Part shown: piece after piece, positions 16,382 through 26,208 of the stretch
Position numbering within the stretch: position 1 is the first letter of the stretch
Layout: each line of letters opens with the position of its first letter
Source of the DNA: Hyphomicrobiales bacterium
GTDB taxonomy: Bacteria > Pseudomonadota > Alphaproteobacteria > Rhizobiales > Rhizobiaceae
Assembly (NCBI GenBank): GCA_900471515.1
Contig: UCFC01000003.1
Span: 62,001-126,000 of the forward strand
Direction: 5' to 3'
Length of the DNA: 64,000 bases
The notes under the pieces: generated by a model
The model's input: the letters and a program-made list of their open reading frames with translations, nothing else
Databases searched by the model: none
Told to the model about the DNA's origin: nothing
Position numbers and translations under genes: made by a program

Positions 16382-16616
16382 GGTTCACCCTATAGCGGAG
16401 GGCGAATAAGTGCCATCGATATGTGAACAAAGCAAAAACATATCCGGTTTTCGGGTGGCATTTACCGCGAATTAAACCGGATGCACGAATTCTGATCCAT
16501 CAAATGTGAGAGGGGCCGGCTTCTGCGGAGCTTAAGGCCTCCAATGTTCTGTTAACAGGTCAATCGGCCGGGTGATTTCCCGGCTGACGGTGCCGTTCCG
16601 GAAGGGTTCGTTTTTC

Positions 16617-18935
16617 ATGGCTCAGAGATTCCAGTCCCTGTCCTTCAAGGTGATAGCCACCTTCATCCTGCTGACCACGCTTTCGGTCGCGGTGATCAAT
16701 ATCCTCGCCTATTTCGCCAGCAGCCGCGTTTCGGACGAGCAGGCGCTGAAGGCCAAGGAGAGCGTGCTGATCTTCCGCGGCGACATGCTGCAGGACCAGC
16801 TTGTGCAGCTTGAGAACCAGGCGACCTCGATTGCACGTATCGAAGCGCTGCAGATGTCGATCACCAACCTGAAGAGCGGTTGGAAGACGATGGAGAAGAG
16901 CTCCGGCGATGCACGGGGCGAGCTGAAGTCGGTCTTTATCACGAACAATCCGAACCCGGCCGATCAGCGCGAGAAGCTCGTCAAGCCGGAGGGGCCGAGC
17001 GGCTTTTATTATTCCAGCCACGAGAAGACGCAGGGCGAAGTGGCGCGCGATCTCGCCGACACCGCCTTCAGCGATCTCCTGATCGTCGATCTCGACGGCA
17101 CCGTGCTCTATTCCTACAAGAAGAACGACGATTTTGCCGAGAACCTGAAGTCGGACGCCTGGAAATCGACAGGTGCGGGCATCGCCTATGCCAAGGCGAT
17201 CGAAAATACCGCCAAGGCGACCGACGATTCGGCGCCCACGGCTTTCTCCGGCCTGCGCGTCGATGCCGGCAGCGGCAGGTCGGCGATCTTCTATGCGGTG
17301 CCGATCGTCAAGCTCGGTCAGGCGAAGGGCCTGATGCTGTTCAAGGTGCGCGACGATATCGTGACCGGCATTCTGGCAAAGGGCATCGTCTCCGGCAGCA
17401 CGGCGAAGGCGGCGATCATTTCGGCCGATGGTTCGGCTGTCGGTCTCAATGCATCCGGCCAGCTTGCGACGCTCGATACCGCGCCGTTCTCCTTTATCAA
17501 GGATGCGCTTGCGAGTTCGGCGATGACGGTTGCCGATTTCGATCGCGCCGATGGGGCAGCACGGGCCTATGTGCGCGGCATCGATTATCGCGGCGACCGT
17601 TTCCTCGTCGCCGAAAGCGTGCTGCTCAGCGAACTGAATGCCGGCTCCATCGAGATCGCCACGCTGTTGACCTGGATCGGCATTGTCGTTCTCGTCGTCA
17701 TGGCGCTGGCCACCGGGCTCATCACCAACTTCCTGTTCTCGCCGCTTGCCCGCCTTGCCGGCGTGACTCGCGAGGTCGCCGACGGCAGGCTCGAAGTCGA
17801 GATCGGCAGCCAGAATCGTAAGGACGAGATCGGCACGATGGCGAAGGCGCTTGCCCGCTTCAAGCAGTCGCTGCTCGAAGGCCGCGAACTCGAAGCTCAG
17901 AGCGAGCAAACGCGTGCGCGGGCTGAAAACGAGCGCCAGCAGAACCTGGCCCAGCGCGAGGCAGAGGCCCGCAGCCTGCAGGATGTCGTCACGGCACTCG
18001 ACGAGGGGCTTCATCATCTGGCGAGCGGCGACCTGGCCTACCAGATCGAAACCCGCTTCCCGAGCGAGCTCGAAAGCCTGCGCGTGAACTTCAACGAGGC
18101 GCTGGCAACGCTCAGCGAAACGATGACGGCGATCGGCGGCAATTCCATGGCCGTGCGGGCCGGTTCCGAAGAAATGCGTACGGGCGCAGACGAACTGGCC
18201 GGCCGCACCGAGCGGCAGGCAAGCTCGATCACCGAGACGGCCAATGCAATCAGCGCCATCACGCAGTCGGTCCGGCTGCAGATCGAACGCGCCGAGCAGG
18301 CCGAGCGCATCGCCCGCGACGCCAAGAAGGAGACGGCCGGGTCCAGCCAGATCATGCGCGAGACGATTGCCGCGATGGAAGCGATCCAGGCTTCGTCACG
18401 CCAGATCAACACCATCATCTCGGTCATCGACGATATCGCCTTCCAGACAAACTTGCTGGCGCTCAACGCCGGCGTCGAGGCGGCGCGCGCCGGCGAAAGC
18501 GGCAAGGGCTTTGCGGTCGTCGCCATGGAAGTGCGCGAGCTGGCGCAGCGCTCTTCAAGCGCCGCCAAGGAAATCTCCAGCCTGCTGCAGAAATCCACGC
18601 ATGAGGTGGAAAGCGGCGTTGCGCTCGTCGAAAGGGCCGGTATCGCGCTGACCGGCATCGGTAGCCATGTCGAAGCCATCAACGGCCAGATCAACGAGAT
18701 CATGGAATCCACCCGCGAAGAGGCCGACACGCTGAAGCAGATCAACAGCTCGGTCGCCGAACTCGACACCATGACGCAGCAGAATGCGGCGATGGTGGAG
18801 GAGACGACGGCTGCAATTCATCGCCTCGCAACGGAAGCGGTGGAGATGGACCGCCAGCTTGGCAACTTCAGGCTTGCGGACGGATATCAGCAGCAGCCCG
18901 GCGCCGAGGTGCATCAGCTGCGCAAGCGAGCCTGA
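16617..18935 (+). CDS. Methyl-accepting chemotaxis protein
   Basis: 772 residues from ATG 16617, ten bases after GAAGGG. A first membrane segment lies at about residues 9-30, then a periplasmic sensor of about 320 residues with Cache-like features, and a second membrane segment ([20 protein letters not shown]). A HAMP domain ([20 protein letters not shown]) and a second HAMP-like stretch ([17 protein letters not shown]) follow. The signalling helical hairpin has the conserved tip [21 protein letters not shown]. The ligand is unknown. There is no C-terminal CheR-docking pentapeptide. Confidence 0.92.
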   Translation: MAQRFQSLSFKVIATFILLTTLSVAVINILAYFASSRVSDEQALKAKESVLIFRGDMLQDQLVQLENQATSIARIEALQMSITNLKSGWKTMEKSSGDARGELKSVFITNNPNPADQREKLVKPEGPSGFYYSSHEKTQGEVARDLADTAFSDLLIVDLDGTVLYSYKKNDDFAENLKSDAWKSTGAGIAYAKAIENTAKATDDSAPTAFSGLRVDAGSGRSAIFYAVPIVKLGQAKGLMLFKVRDDIVTGILAKGIVSGSTAKAAIISADGSAVGLNASGQLATLDTAPFSFIKDALASSAMTVADFDRADGAARAYVRGIDYRGDRFLVAESVLLSELNAGSIEIATLLTWIGIVVLVVMALATGLITNFLFSPLARLAGVTREVADGRLEVEIGSQNRKDEIGTMAKALARFKQSLLEGRELEAQSEQTRARAENERQQNLAQREAEARSLQDVVTALDEGLHHLASGDLAYQIETRFPSELESLRVNFNEALATLSETMTAIGGNSMAVRAGSEEMRTGADELAGRTERQASSITETANAISAITQSVRLQIERAEQAERIARDAKKETAGSSQIMRETIAAMEAIQASSRQINTIISVIDDIAFQTNLLALNAGVEAARAGESGKGFAVVAMEVRELAQRSSSAAKEISSLLQKSTHEVESGVALVERAGIALTGIGSHVEAINGQINEIMESTREEADTLKQINSSVAELDTMTQQNAAMVEETTAAIHRLATEAVEMDRQLGNFRLADGYQQQPGAEVHQLRKRA

Positions 18936-18940
18936 TCGCA

Positions 18941-19435
18941 ATGCTGATCCGGCTCGAACGGCCTGAAGATGCGGATGCCATCCACGAGCTGACGTGGATG
19001 GCGTTTGAGCCGATGCCGTTCAGCAACAATACCGAAGCCCGCATTGTCCGGGACCTGCGCGCGTCGGGCGATCTGACACTGTCGCTTGTCGCGGAAGACG
19101 GCGGCGAGATCGTCGGTCATGTGGCTTTTTCGCCAATTGCCGTCGGGGACATCAAGGACGGATGGTATGGGCTGGGGCCGATTTCGGTAAAGCCGGAACG
19201 GCAGCGGCAGGGCATCGGCCGGGCGCTGATCCTGAAAGGGCTCGACCTGTTGAGAGCGCGGAACGCGACCGGCTGTGCGCTGATCGGCGATCCCTCGGTC
19301 TATCGCGGCGTCGGTTTCGAGAGCGACGGGAAGCTGACCTATGGTGATCTCGACACGCGGTATGTCCAGAGGATCGTCTTCAAGGGGACGCCACCGTCCG
19401 GTGCGTTGAAATTCTCCCCGGCTTTCGACGAATGA
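18941..19435 (+). CDS. GNAT-family N-acetyltransferase
   Basis: 164 residues. The acetyl-CoA-binding motif A is seen as LGPISVKPERQRQGIGRALI (Q/RxxGxG/A type). N-terminal helices (RPEDADAIHELTWMAF) and the late strand (GDPSVYRGVGFE) are as in YhbS-like acetyltransferases. The substrate is unknown. The start lies five bases after the chemoreceptor stop; GAGCCTGATCGC leaves little room for a good ribosome site, so translational coupling is likely. Confidence 0.88.
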   Translation: MLIRLERPEDADAIHELTWMAFEPMPFSNNTEARIVRDLRASGDLTLSLVAEDGGEIVGHVAFSPIAVGDIKDGWYGLGPISVKPERQRQGIGRALILKGLDLLRARNATGCALIGDPSVYRGVGFESDGKLTYGDLDTRYVQRIVFKGTPPSGALKFSPAFDE

Positions 19436-19534
19436 CGGTTATTTTCCGTGGCGCTTATGTGCGCTCCGCGATTTGGAATAGCGCTGCCGGGAACCTACAT
19501 AGACCGCACTCCCATTCTTGCGCGGCAGGTTTCC

Positions 19535-20536
19535 ATGGTTCCCTTTTCCATTCTTGATCTTTCCCCCGTGGCCGAAGGCACGACCATCGGCCAGTCCTTC
19601 GAAGCCTCCAAGCGCATGGCGCAGAAGGCCGAGGAATTCGGCTATACGCGTTTCTGGATGGCGGAACATCACGGCATGCCGGGTGTTGCGAGTGCGGCGA
19701 CCTCGGTCATCCTCGGGCAGATCGGGGCGGTGACGAAGACGATCCGGATCGGTTCGGGCGGCGTCATGCTGCCGAACCACGCGCCGCTCGTCATCGCCGA
19801 ACAGTTCGGCACGCTGGAAGCGCTGTTTCCAGGCCGCGTCGATCTCGGTCTCGGCCGTGCGCCGGGAACGGATATGCGCACGGCGCAGGCGCTGCGGCGC
19901 AACCTCGATGCCGGCGCAAACAGTTTCCCCAACGACGTGGTGGAGCTGCAGCAGCTTCTGGGTACGCCGATCGACAACCAGGCGATCCTCGCCGTGCCCG
20001 GCAACAATTCGCATATCCCGATCTGGCTGCTCGGCTCCAGTCTCTATAGCGCCCAGCTTGCGGCCATGCTCGGCCTGCCCTTCGCCTTCGCCTCGCATTT
20101 TGCGCCGGACATGCTGCTCGATGCGATCGCGATCTACCGCGACCGGTTCCAGCCCTCGGCCGAACTCGACAAGCCCTATGTGATGGTCGGCGTCATGGGC
20201 GCCGTCTCCGAAACCGACGAGGAAGCGCAATATCACTTCACCTCGGCCCAGCAGCAGTTCGTCAATCTCAGGCGCAATGTGCGCGGGCCTTTCCCGCGGC
20301 CGGTCAAGGATATGGATGCTTTCTGGTCGCCGATGGAAAAGATGAATGTCGAGCATACGCTGCGCTACGCCGTCGTCGGTTCGCCGGCCACGGCCGAAGC
20401 CCAGCTCAACGAATTCCTCAAAGAGACGCAGGCGGACGAGGTCATCATCTCGATGCCGATCCACGATATCGAGGCGCGGTTGAAATCGGTGGAGCTCTTT
20501 GCCGGGCTCGGCAGTTTCATGCGGGCTGCGGCCTGA
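19535..20536 (+). CDS. LLM-class flavin-dependent oxidoreductase
   Basis: 333 residues from ATG 19535, which has GGCAGGT just upstream. The luciferase-like TIM-barrel sequence shows [12 protein letters not shown] at the start, [41 protein letters not shown], and [10 protein letters not shown], all typical of the bacterial luciferase-like (YhbW/MsnO8-type) group that uses reduced FMN. No substrate can be named. It is convergent with yebC, and both genes end at a large palindrome (20558-20632). Confidence 0.92.
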   Translation: MVPFSILDLSPVAEGTTIGQSFEASKRMAQKAEEFGYTRFWMAEHHGMPGVASAATSVILGQIGAVTKTIRIGSGGVMLPNHAPLVIAEQFGTLEALFPGRVDLGLGRAPGTDMRTAQALRRNLDAGANSFPNDVVELQQLLGTPIDNQAILAVPGNNSHIPIWLLGSSLYSAQLAAMLGLPFAFASHFAPDMLLDAIAIYRDRFQPSAELDKPYVMVGVMGAVSETDEEAQYHFTSAQQQFVNLRRNVRGPFPRPVKDMDAFWSPMEKMNVEHTLRYAVVGSPATAEAQLNEFLKETQADEVIISMPIHDIEARLKSVELFAGLGSFMRAAA

Positions 20537-20557
20537 TCGCGGAAGATCTCGGCAAAC

Positions 20558-20632
20558 AAAACCCGGCGGAATGAACTGACCCCGAAGTTGGCTGTCCAAC
20601 TTTCGGGGGCAGTTCAGAATGGCCGGGTTTTC
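20558..20632. terminator. Long imperfect palindrome between convergent genes, probable two-way terminator
   Basis: The left arm (20558-20591) and right arm (20596-20632) pair almost throughout, with a four-base loop CTGT. Both outer ends are AAAACCCGGC / GCCGGGTTTT, giving T tracts in both directions for the LLM gene and yebC. The inner part (GAACTGACCCCGAAGTTGG) looks like the terminal repeat of an IS3-type insertion sequence, with no transposase present. Confidence 0.75.
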
Positions 20633-20653
20633 GATTCCATATTTTGGGAGGGT

Positions 20654-21400
20654 TCAGGCCGAGAGCTTGGCCAGGACTTCCTCGGAGACTTCGAAGTTCG
20701 AATAGACGTTCTGAACGTCGTCGTCGTCTTCCAGCGAGTCGATCAGCTTCAGCAGCGACTGGGCTCTTTCTTCGTCGACCGGCACATTGTTCTGCGCGCG
20801 CCAGACCGCCTTCACGGTCTCGGCTTCACCGAGCGAAGCTTCGAGCGCCTTGGCGACTTCGCCGAGGGATTCGAAAGCGGTGGTGATGTAGTGGCCGTCC
20901 TCGTCGGTCTCGACATCGTCGGCACCGGCTTCGATCGCGGCTTCCATGACCTTGTCGGCATCGCCGGCAGAGAGCTTGTAGGTGATCTCGCCGACATGAT
21001 CGAAGGAGAAGGAGACGGAACCGGTTTCGCCGAGGGCGCCGCCGGCCTTGGTGAAGATCGAGCGGACGTTGGAGGCGGTGCGGTTGCGGTTGTCGGTCAG
21101 GGCCTCGACGATGATCGCCGTGCCGCCCGGGCCGTAGCCTTCGTAACGGACTTCGTCATAGTTCTCGGTGTCGGCGCCCGAAGCCTTCTTGATGGCGCGG
21201 TCGATATTGTCTTTCGGCATCGACTGGGCCTTGGCGTTCTGGATCGCCAGGCGCAGGCGGGCGTTCATCGTCGGGTCGGGCAGTCCGGCCTTGGCGGCAA
21301 CGGTGATTTCGCGCGCGAGCTTGGAGAACATTTTCGACCGCACGGCATCCTGACGGCCTTTGCGGTGCATGATGTTTTTAAACTGTGAATGGCCAGCCAT
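20654..21400 (-). CDS. yebC: YebC/PmpR-family regulatory protein (TACO1-like)
   Basis: 248 residues from the canonical start [15 protein letters not shown]; a codon five residues further upstream is ignored. AGGGGT lies before the ATG. Family landmarks include KAKSM-like [23 protein letters not shown] and RYEGYGPGG, with an acidic C-terminal domain. Members act as DNA-binding regulators or, as shown more recently for YebC/TACO1 proteins, help ribosomes through proline-rich stretches. The gene is often next to ruvC; here it is 4.3 kb away. Confidence 0.95.
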   Translation of the reverse strand: MAGHSQFKNIMHRKGRQDAVRSKMFSKLAREITVAAKAGLPDPTMNARLRLAIQNAKAQSMPKDNIDRAIKKASGADTENYDEVRYEGYGPGGTAIIVEALTDNRNRTASNVRSIFTKAGGALGETGSVSFSFDHVGEITYKLSAGDADKVMEAAIEAGADDVETDEDGHYITTAFESLGEVAKALEASLGEAETVKAVWRAQNNVPVDEERAQSLLKLIDSLEDDDDVQNVYSNFEVSEEVLAKLSA

Positions 21401-21573
21401 GGCACCCCTGTTCACGTCTCATTGTTCGGAATGGGCCGCCTTATAAGATCGCAAGGGGCGATATTCAAGGAAAAAGCAGCTTTTCGATCTGCCCCTGGCG
21501 GTATCGGGGACGGCGGAACAAAGCGTGGGAGGCGACGTTTTCAACCGACAACACCAGCAGGAAAGGAACGGCC

Positions 21574-22077
21574 ATGGCAAGCTTCAGCGAAGCCCGTGAA
21601 CAACCGGCACGTCAGCTGTGGGACCAGATCAACGATATCCATGCCGGCATGCTCGGCCTTTCAGGCGTCGACATGCACATGCAGCCGATGGCTCCGCATG
21701 TCGATCCGACCACCAATACGATCTGGTTTTACACCAAGACGGATGCCGCACTCGTGCAGATGATCAAGCCCGGCAGCCGCGCGCATTTCTGCGTCGTCGG
21801 CAAGGACCATGATTATCATGCCTGCCTTTCCGGGGTGATCGAAGTTCGTCCGGATCCCGCCAGGATCGAGGAGTTCTGGAATTCTGTCGTGGCCGCCTGG
21901 TACGACGGGGGCAAGAAGGATCCGAAGCTGACGATGCTGTCCATGCATGTCGATGATGCCGACATTTGGGTTTCGACCGGCAGCAAGCTGAAATTCGGCT
22001 GGGAAATCGCCAAGGCCAATTTCGACGGGGAGAAGATGCCCGAGGTCGGCATCAAGCGGCATCTGCAATTCGCATGA
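21574..22077 (+). CDS. Pyridoxamine 5'-phosphate oxidase-related flavin-binding protein
   Basis: 167 residues from ATG 21574 with GGAAAGGAACG before it. The split-barrel FMN-binding pattern of general-stress PNPOx-like proteins is seen: TTNTIWFYTKTDAALVQMI, RAHFCVVGKDHDYHACLSG and WVSTGSKLKFGWEIAKANF. It is not a biosynthetic PdxH. The product probably binds a flavin or F420-like cofactor; its role is unknown. It converges on the MBL-fold gene with a 14-base gap. Confidence 0.87.
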   Translation: MASFSEAREQPARQLWDQINDIHAGMLGLSGVDMHMQPMAPHVDPTTNTIWFYTKTDAALVQMIKPGSRAHFCVVGKDHDYHACLSGVIEVRPDPARIEEFWNSVVAAWYDGGKKDPKLTMLSMHVDDADIWVSTGSKLKFGWEIAKANFDGEKMPEVGIKRHLQFA

Positions 22078-22091
22078 GCCGATTGGGCCTT

Positions 22092-22937
22092 TTACTGAAC
22101 GTCTCTCATCACATAGATCAGCGGCTTCTTCGGCAGCGTGCGCAGCGAAACGGTGATGCTGTTGTCGGGCGCGTAATTGACGTCGAAGCCGCTGCCGAAC
22201 ATCGAGACGAAAGTGTTGACCGGCGGACCGCGGCGATGCATCGGCAGGATCAGCGACGAGCGCAGCCGCTTGATGACGCGGCTCATGCTGTCAGCGCCCA
22301 TGGTCAGGCCGCCGTCGACCGGAACCATGACCACGTCGAGCCTGCCGATTTCCGTATAATGCGTATCCGTCAGCTCGTAGTGGAGGTGGCCGAGATGGCC
22401 GATGCAGAGGCCGGCGATTTCGAAGATGAAGATGGAATTGCCGTCGAGCTGCGATCCGCCCAGCCCGTAACTGAAGCGGATATCCGTCGTGACATTGCGG
22501 ATATAGGCATCGCCGACCACAAGATTGATCTTTGCCTTTTCACCGGGCACATCGCTCCAGCCGTGCAGCACATGTTTGATGCCGGGATCGGGTGTCAGTG
22601 TGAAATGCGTGGAATGCGCCTTGTTCATGGTCACGACGTCGGGTGTCACGACCGGCCGGTACCAGCCATTGTAATCGGTGGCGATGACGATGCCGCCGGG
22701 CGTGTCGATCTCGAAGGTGGAATGGCCGAGATAGGTGAATTTGACGTCCTCGCCCTCGGACACGGCCGGAATTACCCGTGCCGGACCCGAGACGCTGGCG
22801 AAGCTTGCCTTCGGGATATTCTGGGCGATGGCCTGGCACTGGCTGACAGGTCTTCGTTCGTCCTGGGCTTCGGCAGGATTTGCCGCGGTGAATACCGCGA
22901 GGCATGCGATAGCGAGGACAAGACAATGCGGCTTCAT
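22092..22937 (-). CDS. Exported MBL-fold metallo-hydrolase-like protein
   Basis: 281 residues. Residues 1-24 form a signal peptide with an AEA-Q end. The fold resembles the beta-lactamase superfamily group that includes UPF0173/UlaG-like proteins: FTYLGHSTFEIDTPGGIVIATD, then IGHLGHLHYELTD and LILPMHRRGP. The classical HxHxDH motif is absent (the region reads MNKAHSTHFT), so metal binding may be altered. The substrate is unknown. Confidence 0.8.
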   Translation of the reverse strand: MKPHCLVLAIACLAVFTAANPAEAQDERRPVSQCQAIAQNIPKASFASVSGPARVIPAVSEGEDVKFTYLGHSTFEIDTPGGIVIATDYNGWYRPVVTPDVVTMNKAHSTHFTLTPDPGIKHVLHGWSDVPGEKAKINLVVGDAYIRNVTTDIRFSYGLGGSQLDGNSIFIFEIAGLCIGHLGHLHYELTDTHYTEIGRLDVVMVPVDGGLTMGADSMSRVIKRLRSSLILPMHRRGPPVNTFVSMFGSGFDVNYAPDNSITVSLRTLPKKPLIYVMRDVQ

Positions 22938-23033
22938 GCCACCCCTCCGGCGCTTTCACGATGCGGCGAGGATGCGGCATGCCGTCGCAGCGGTCCAGAC
23001 GGAGCATGCTCACAATTGCGTGTTGCGATCGGC

Positions 23034-23140
23034 TAAAGCGTGTCGCGAATCCGCAGGATTCGCTTGTCCTGCTTCAGGTCCTTGTTTTTGCGCATGTCGT
23101 CGTCCGAGAATAGCTGCGCAATTTTTCGCGACAGGCTTTA
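23034..23140. repeat. Palindromic intergenic repeat element, rhizobial type
   Basis: The 107-base element is bounded by TAAAGCGTGTCGCGAA and, inverted at the other end, TTCGCGACAGGCTTTA (one mismatch). Its inside includes CGCATGTCGTCGTCC and TGCGCAATTTTTCGCGAC, resembling short mosaic repeats scattered between genes in Rhizobiales. Its right edge supplies the TAA stop of the YmdB-like gene. Confidence 0.75.
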
Positions 23141-23962
23141 GCGCCAGAAGTCGGGGATCGTTTCGGCAAGCCTTGGACCAAGGCGCAGCGGAGCGATCTT
23201 TTCCGCAAGGCCCGTCGCATCCGAAATTTCCACGCCGACACCGCAAATGGTAGCGGGGCCGGTGGCAGCTTCCATGCGGCCCTTCGGCATCTTGGAGATG
23301 AAGCGATTGAGCGGTTCTTCCTTGTCCATGCCGAGGGAGGAATCGTAATCGCCGCACATGCCGGCATCCGACATATAGGCGGTACCGCCGTTCAATATCT
23401 GCGCATCGGCAGTCGGGACATGGGTGTGCGTGCCGACGACGAAGCTGGCGCGGCCATCGACGAAATGGCCGAAGCACTGCTTCTCGCTGGTGGCTTCCGC
23501 GTGAAAATCGAAGATGATGGCATCGGCCTGCTCCTTCAGCGGGCAGGCGGCGAGGATCGTCTCGGCCGCCTTGAAGGGATCGTCGAGCTCGGGATGCATG
23601 AAGACGCGGCCCATGATGTTGGCGACGAGCACGCGCGCACCGTTGCGCGCATAAAAGAGACCGGAGCCGCGACCGGGCGTTCCCTGCGGGTAGTTTGCCG
23701 GACGCAGGAACTGATCGTGACGGCCCGCAAAGGCGACGGCATCCTTCTGATCCCAGACATGGTTGCCGGTCGTCACCACATCGGCGCCGGCATTGATCGT
23801 TTCCAGAAAGATGTCTTCCGTAATGCCGAAGCCGCCGGCGGCATTCTCGCCGTTGACGATGACGAAGTCGAGTTTCAGGTCGGATACCAGGCCGGGCAGG
23901 CGATCCCAGACCGCCGTCCGTCCCGTCTTGCCGACCATGTCACCCAGAAATAGCAGTCGCAT
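23138..23962 (-). CDS. YmdB-type metallophosphoesterase (TIGR00282 family)
   Basis: 274 residues. Metal-site motifs are clear: FLGDMVGKTGR at the start, VNGENAAGGFGIT, TTGNHVWDQK, DFHAEATSEK and VVGTHTHVPTADA. Members are dimetal phosphodiesterases, in Bacillus reported to act on 2',3'-cyclic nucleotides and to affect biofilm. The gene follows the 5-formyl-THF cyclo-ligase gene with a three-base gap, so they are one operon. The last codons and stop run into the palindromic repeat. Confidence 0.92.
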   Translation of the reverse strand: MRLLFLGDMVGKTGRTAVWDRLPGLVSDLKLDFVIVNGENAAGGFGITEDIFLETINAGADVVTTGNHVWDQKDAVAFAGRHDQFLRPANYPQGTPGRGSGLFYARNGARVLVANIMGRVFMHPELDDPFKAAETILAACPLKEQADAIIFDFHAEATSEKQCFGHFVDGRASFVVGTHTHVPTADAQILNGGTAYMSDAGMCGDYDSSLGMDKEEPLNRFISKMPKGRMEAATGPATICGVGVEISDATGLAEKIAPLRLGPRLAETIPDFWR

Positions 23963-23965
23963 TCC

Positions 23966-24553
23966 CTATCCAATCCGCGAGGTAAAATGGCGCAGGCCGC
24001 TTTCCGTCAGGATGGCATCCAGGCTTATGTCATGCGGCTCAGCGGGTACCTCTGCCACTTCCTGGCAGTCAAATGCAATGCCGATCAGCTTCGGAGACAG
24101 CCCTTTTTGCCTGGCACGGTCGATTGCCCGGTCATAATGGCCGGCACCGTAGCCGATCCGGTGGCCGCGGGAATCGAAGGCCGACAGCGGCACGAGCATG
24201 ATTTCCGGGTCGAGGACGGCAGCCTCTTCGCTGGGGCCGACCGTGCCGAAACCGGTGCTGACCAATGCCGTGCCGTGGACGAGTTCGCGGAAGACGATGG
24301 TCTGCCTGTCAATGATTGCCGGTACGCAGAGACGGGCGCCGCGGCCGCGCCACCGTGCCATCAACGGCTGCAGATCGGCTTCCGAACGGATCGGCAAAAA
24401 GGCGGAAATGATCGTGCCCGGCACAAAAGCAACCGCATCGCCGGCGTGAGCCGCCATGTCGAGGCTCTTGGCTGCACGAAGATTCGCCGGGATGGCATCC
24501 CGGGCCGCCAGACGCTCGGCGCGCAATTGAGCCTTCAATTCCTTGGGTGTCAT
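23966..24553 (-). CDS. 5-formyltetrahydrofolate cyclo-ligase
   Basis: 195 residues from ATG 24553 (MTPKELKAQLRAERLAARD). The family signature is GYGAGHYDRAID near the end, preceded by MLVPLSAFDSRGHRIGYG; the N-terminal basic helix and the FLPIRSEADLQPLM strand also match. The enzyme converts 5-formyl-THF to 5,10-methenyl-THF with ATP. In many alphaproteobacteria zapA and 6S RNA lie upstream; here a MarR gene lies upstream instead and I see no 6S-like fold in the 67-base gap. The ribosome site is weak. Confidence 0.9.
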   Translation of the reverse strand: MTPKELKAQLRAERLAARDAIPANLRAAKSLDMAAHAGDAVAFVPGTIISAFLPIRSEADLQPLMARWRGRGARLCVPAIIDRQTIVFRELVHGTALVSTGFGTVGPSEEAAVLDPEIMLVPLSAFDSRGHRIGYGAGHYDRAIDRARQKGLSPKLIGIAFDCQEVAEVPAEPHDISLDAILTESGLRHFTSRIG

Positions 24554-24620
24554 TTCAAATCCAATATCGTTGTGCGGCGAGGATAATCGCTTGCGACTGC
24601 CTGCGGTGGGCGAAAATGGT

Positions 24621-25082
24621 CTATTGCTCGCCCGATTGCGCCTCGTCCTCGTTATGGGCATCGGCGAGCTTCAGCATGATTTCCGACGCCTCCATCAGTG
24701 TGTCGCGTTCTTCCGGCGTCAAGCGGTCGTCCATCGCTTTTTCCAGCCAGGCGCGGCGGGAGCCGATGTCCTGCGAGAGTACCGTGCGGCCGCGAGGTGT
24801 GATCGACAGTTCGATCTCGCGGCGGTCGGTTTCGCTGCGCGCGCGGCTGATAAGCCCGTCGCGTTCAAGGGCCGCGATGATGCGCGTGACCGATTGCGGT
24901 TGCAGGTGTTCTTCAAGGGCCAGCCGCCATGCGGGCATCGGCCCCAGGCGGTGAAGGGTGGCGAGAATCGCGATCGTCGACAGGCTGTGAGGGCCATCCG
25001 GGCGCGCGGCGCGCAGCCGGCGGCCAAGCAGCAGGACGGAACGCAGGATCAGTGTCGCAGGCGCATCGCGGTTGCTAGACAT
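24621..25082 (-). CDS. MarR-family transcriptional regulator
   Basis: 153 residues from ATG 25082 (MSSNRDAPATLILRS). The winged helix contains LSTIAILATLHRLGPMPAWRLALEEHLQPQSVTRIIAALERDGLI and the wing RSETDRREIELSITPRG. It is divergent from a FUSC membrane protein gene, and a perfect palindrome lies a few bases before its start. This is the classic arrangement of a MarR repressor controlling an exporter-like gene and itself. Confidence 0.92.
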   Translation of the reverse strand: MSSNRDAPATLILRSVLLLGRRLRAARPDGPHSLSTIAILATLHRLGPMPAWRLALEEHLQPQSVTRIIAALERDGLISRARSETDRREIELSITPRGRTVLSQDIGSRRAWLEKAMDDRLTPEERDTLMEASEIMLKLADAHNEDEAQSGEQ

Positions 25083-25085
25083 ATC

Positions 25086-25100
25086 ATACGCACTGCGTAT
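25086..25100. promoter_or_regulatory. Perfect 7-1-7 palindrome, likely MarR operator
   Basis: ATACGCA-C-TGCGTAT lies three bases before the MarR start codon and about 40 bases before the FUSC start. Position and symmetry fit a MarR dimer site controlling both divergent genes. Confidence 0.7.
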
Positions 25101-25140
25101 TATTTTGATCGAGCCCGGCTTCGGGCTTGAGGGGCAGCTG

Positions 25141-26208
25141 ATGGAAAAGACACTCAATCACGTAGCCGGAGCCTTTCGCTGGTCGACTGAAAAGGAAGTG
25201 ACGGCGATCGAAATCGTCGTGTCGGCGCTTGCCATGGCCGTTCCGGCACTGCTTGCGGCCAGGGGCCATCATACGGGGCTCGGCCTGATCGGCGGCATGG
25301 CGATGAGCGGGACGGTAGCGCAGGGCAGACTGCAGGCGCAAGCAATGAGCGCGGGTGCTGCCTTGCTCACCCTGATGCTTGCGGCGGGAATTGCTTGCGC
25401 ATTCGGTCGTTTCGGGGGAGCCTGGCAGATTGGCCTTTTGGCGACGGCTGCGTTTGCCGGCGTTATCGGCGGTTTTGATCGCGCAACGGTCGCCGCCTCC
25501 ATACGCTTCATCTTCTATCTCGTCATGGTCGGCGGCATCGTTTCGACGACGACGGCAAGTCCGCCGCTTATTTTTGCGGTCGTCACTGGCGGGGCGCTCT
25601 TTGCCGTCGTCCTGCATATGGGGATGGCTGCCATCGTCGCCCAGGTAAGCGGCCATGCCGCAGGGGCGGCGGAGGAGGAAAGGAAGCCGACCGCCCGACA
25701 GAAGTTCATGAGGCTGCGGCGCTCGCTGGCGGAGCCGGCTGGCTGGCAATATCCTCTCCGGCTGGTCTCCTGCCTGGGCGCCGCCTCGCTCGTCCACCTG
25801 TTGTTTCCCGGTCATGACGTGCACTGGGCGGCGCTGGCGCTGGTGCTGCTGATCGAGCGGCGACCGGAACGTTTGCCGCTCAAGACGACGCAAAGAGTGA
25901 TCGGCGTCCTTTTCGGCGTGTGCTGCGCGGGACTGCTGTCTTTCCTTGCCTTGCCCGCCTGGATCGATGTGCTTCTTGTTGCCGTGCTCGGCGGCATCAG
26001 GCCCTTTCTGCGGGCCAGGAACTATCTCGCCTATTCGATCGTAACGACGCCGCTGCTCATGATGGCGATGGGAACAGCCGATCATGCCCTGCCGGCCTCC
26101 GCCCTGCTGGACAGGCTGTTTGCGACCGTCTTTGCGGCCTGCCTCGTCCTGCTCGTCAACCAGGTGACCATTTATCTGCTGCCGCAGACGGCAGCGCCGA
26201 GAGCCTAG
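25141..26208 (+). CDS. FUSC-family integral membrane protein
   Basis: 355 residues from ATG 25141 with GAGGGG six bases before. An N-terminal bundle of about six membrane segments (residues 25-175), a cytoplasmic stretch rich in Lys/Arg/Glu (AAEEERKPTARQKFMRLRRS), and a second C-terminal bundle with HWAALALVLLIERRPERLPLKTTQRVIG resemble the fusaric acid resistance/AaeB-type family. The likely role is efflux of an aromatic or weak acid, inferred from the family and the divergent MarR. Its stop overlaps the next gene's stop in CTAG. Confidence 0.85.
   Translation: MEKTLNHVAGAFRWSTEKEVTAIEIVVSALAMAVPALLAARGHHTGLGLIGGMAMSGTVAQGRLQAQAMSAGAALLTLMLAAGIACAFGRFGGAWQIGLLATAAFAGVIGGFDRATVAASIRFIFYLVMVGGIVSTTTASPPLIFAVVTGGALFAVVLHMGMAAIVAQVSGHAAGAAEEERKPTARQKFMRLRRSLAEPAGWQYPLRLVSCLGAASLVHLLFPGHDVHWAALALVLLIERRPERLPLKTTQRVIGVLFGVCCAGLLSFLALPAWIDVLLVAVLGGIRPFLRARNYLAYSIVTTPLLMMAMGTADHALPASALLDRLFATVFAACLVLLVNQVTIYLLPQTAAPRA

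Noticed and set aside
16382..16616. Promoter or RNA gene between ruvC and the chemoreceptor gene
   Set aside because: Only a single GTTAAC at 16551-16556 was seen, with no paired site or fold strong enough to report.
24554..24620. Possible 6S RNA next to the 5-formyl-THF cyclo-ligase gene
   Set aside because: The gap is only 67 bases, too short for 6S RNA, and zapA is absent.
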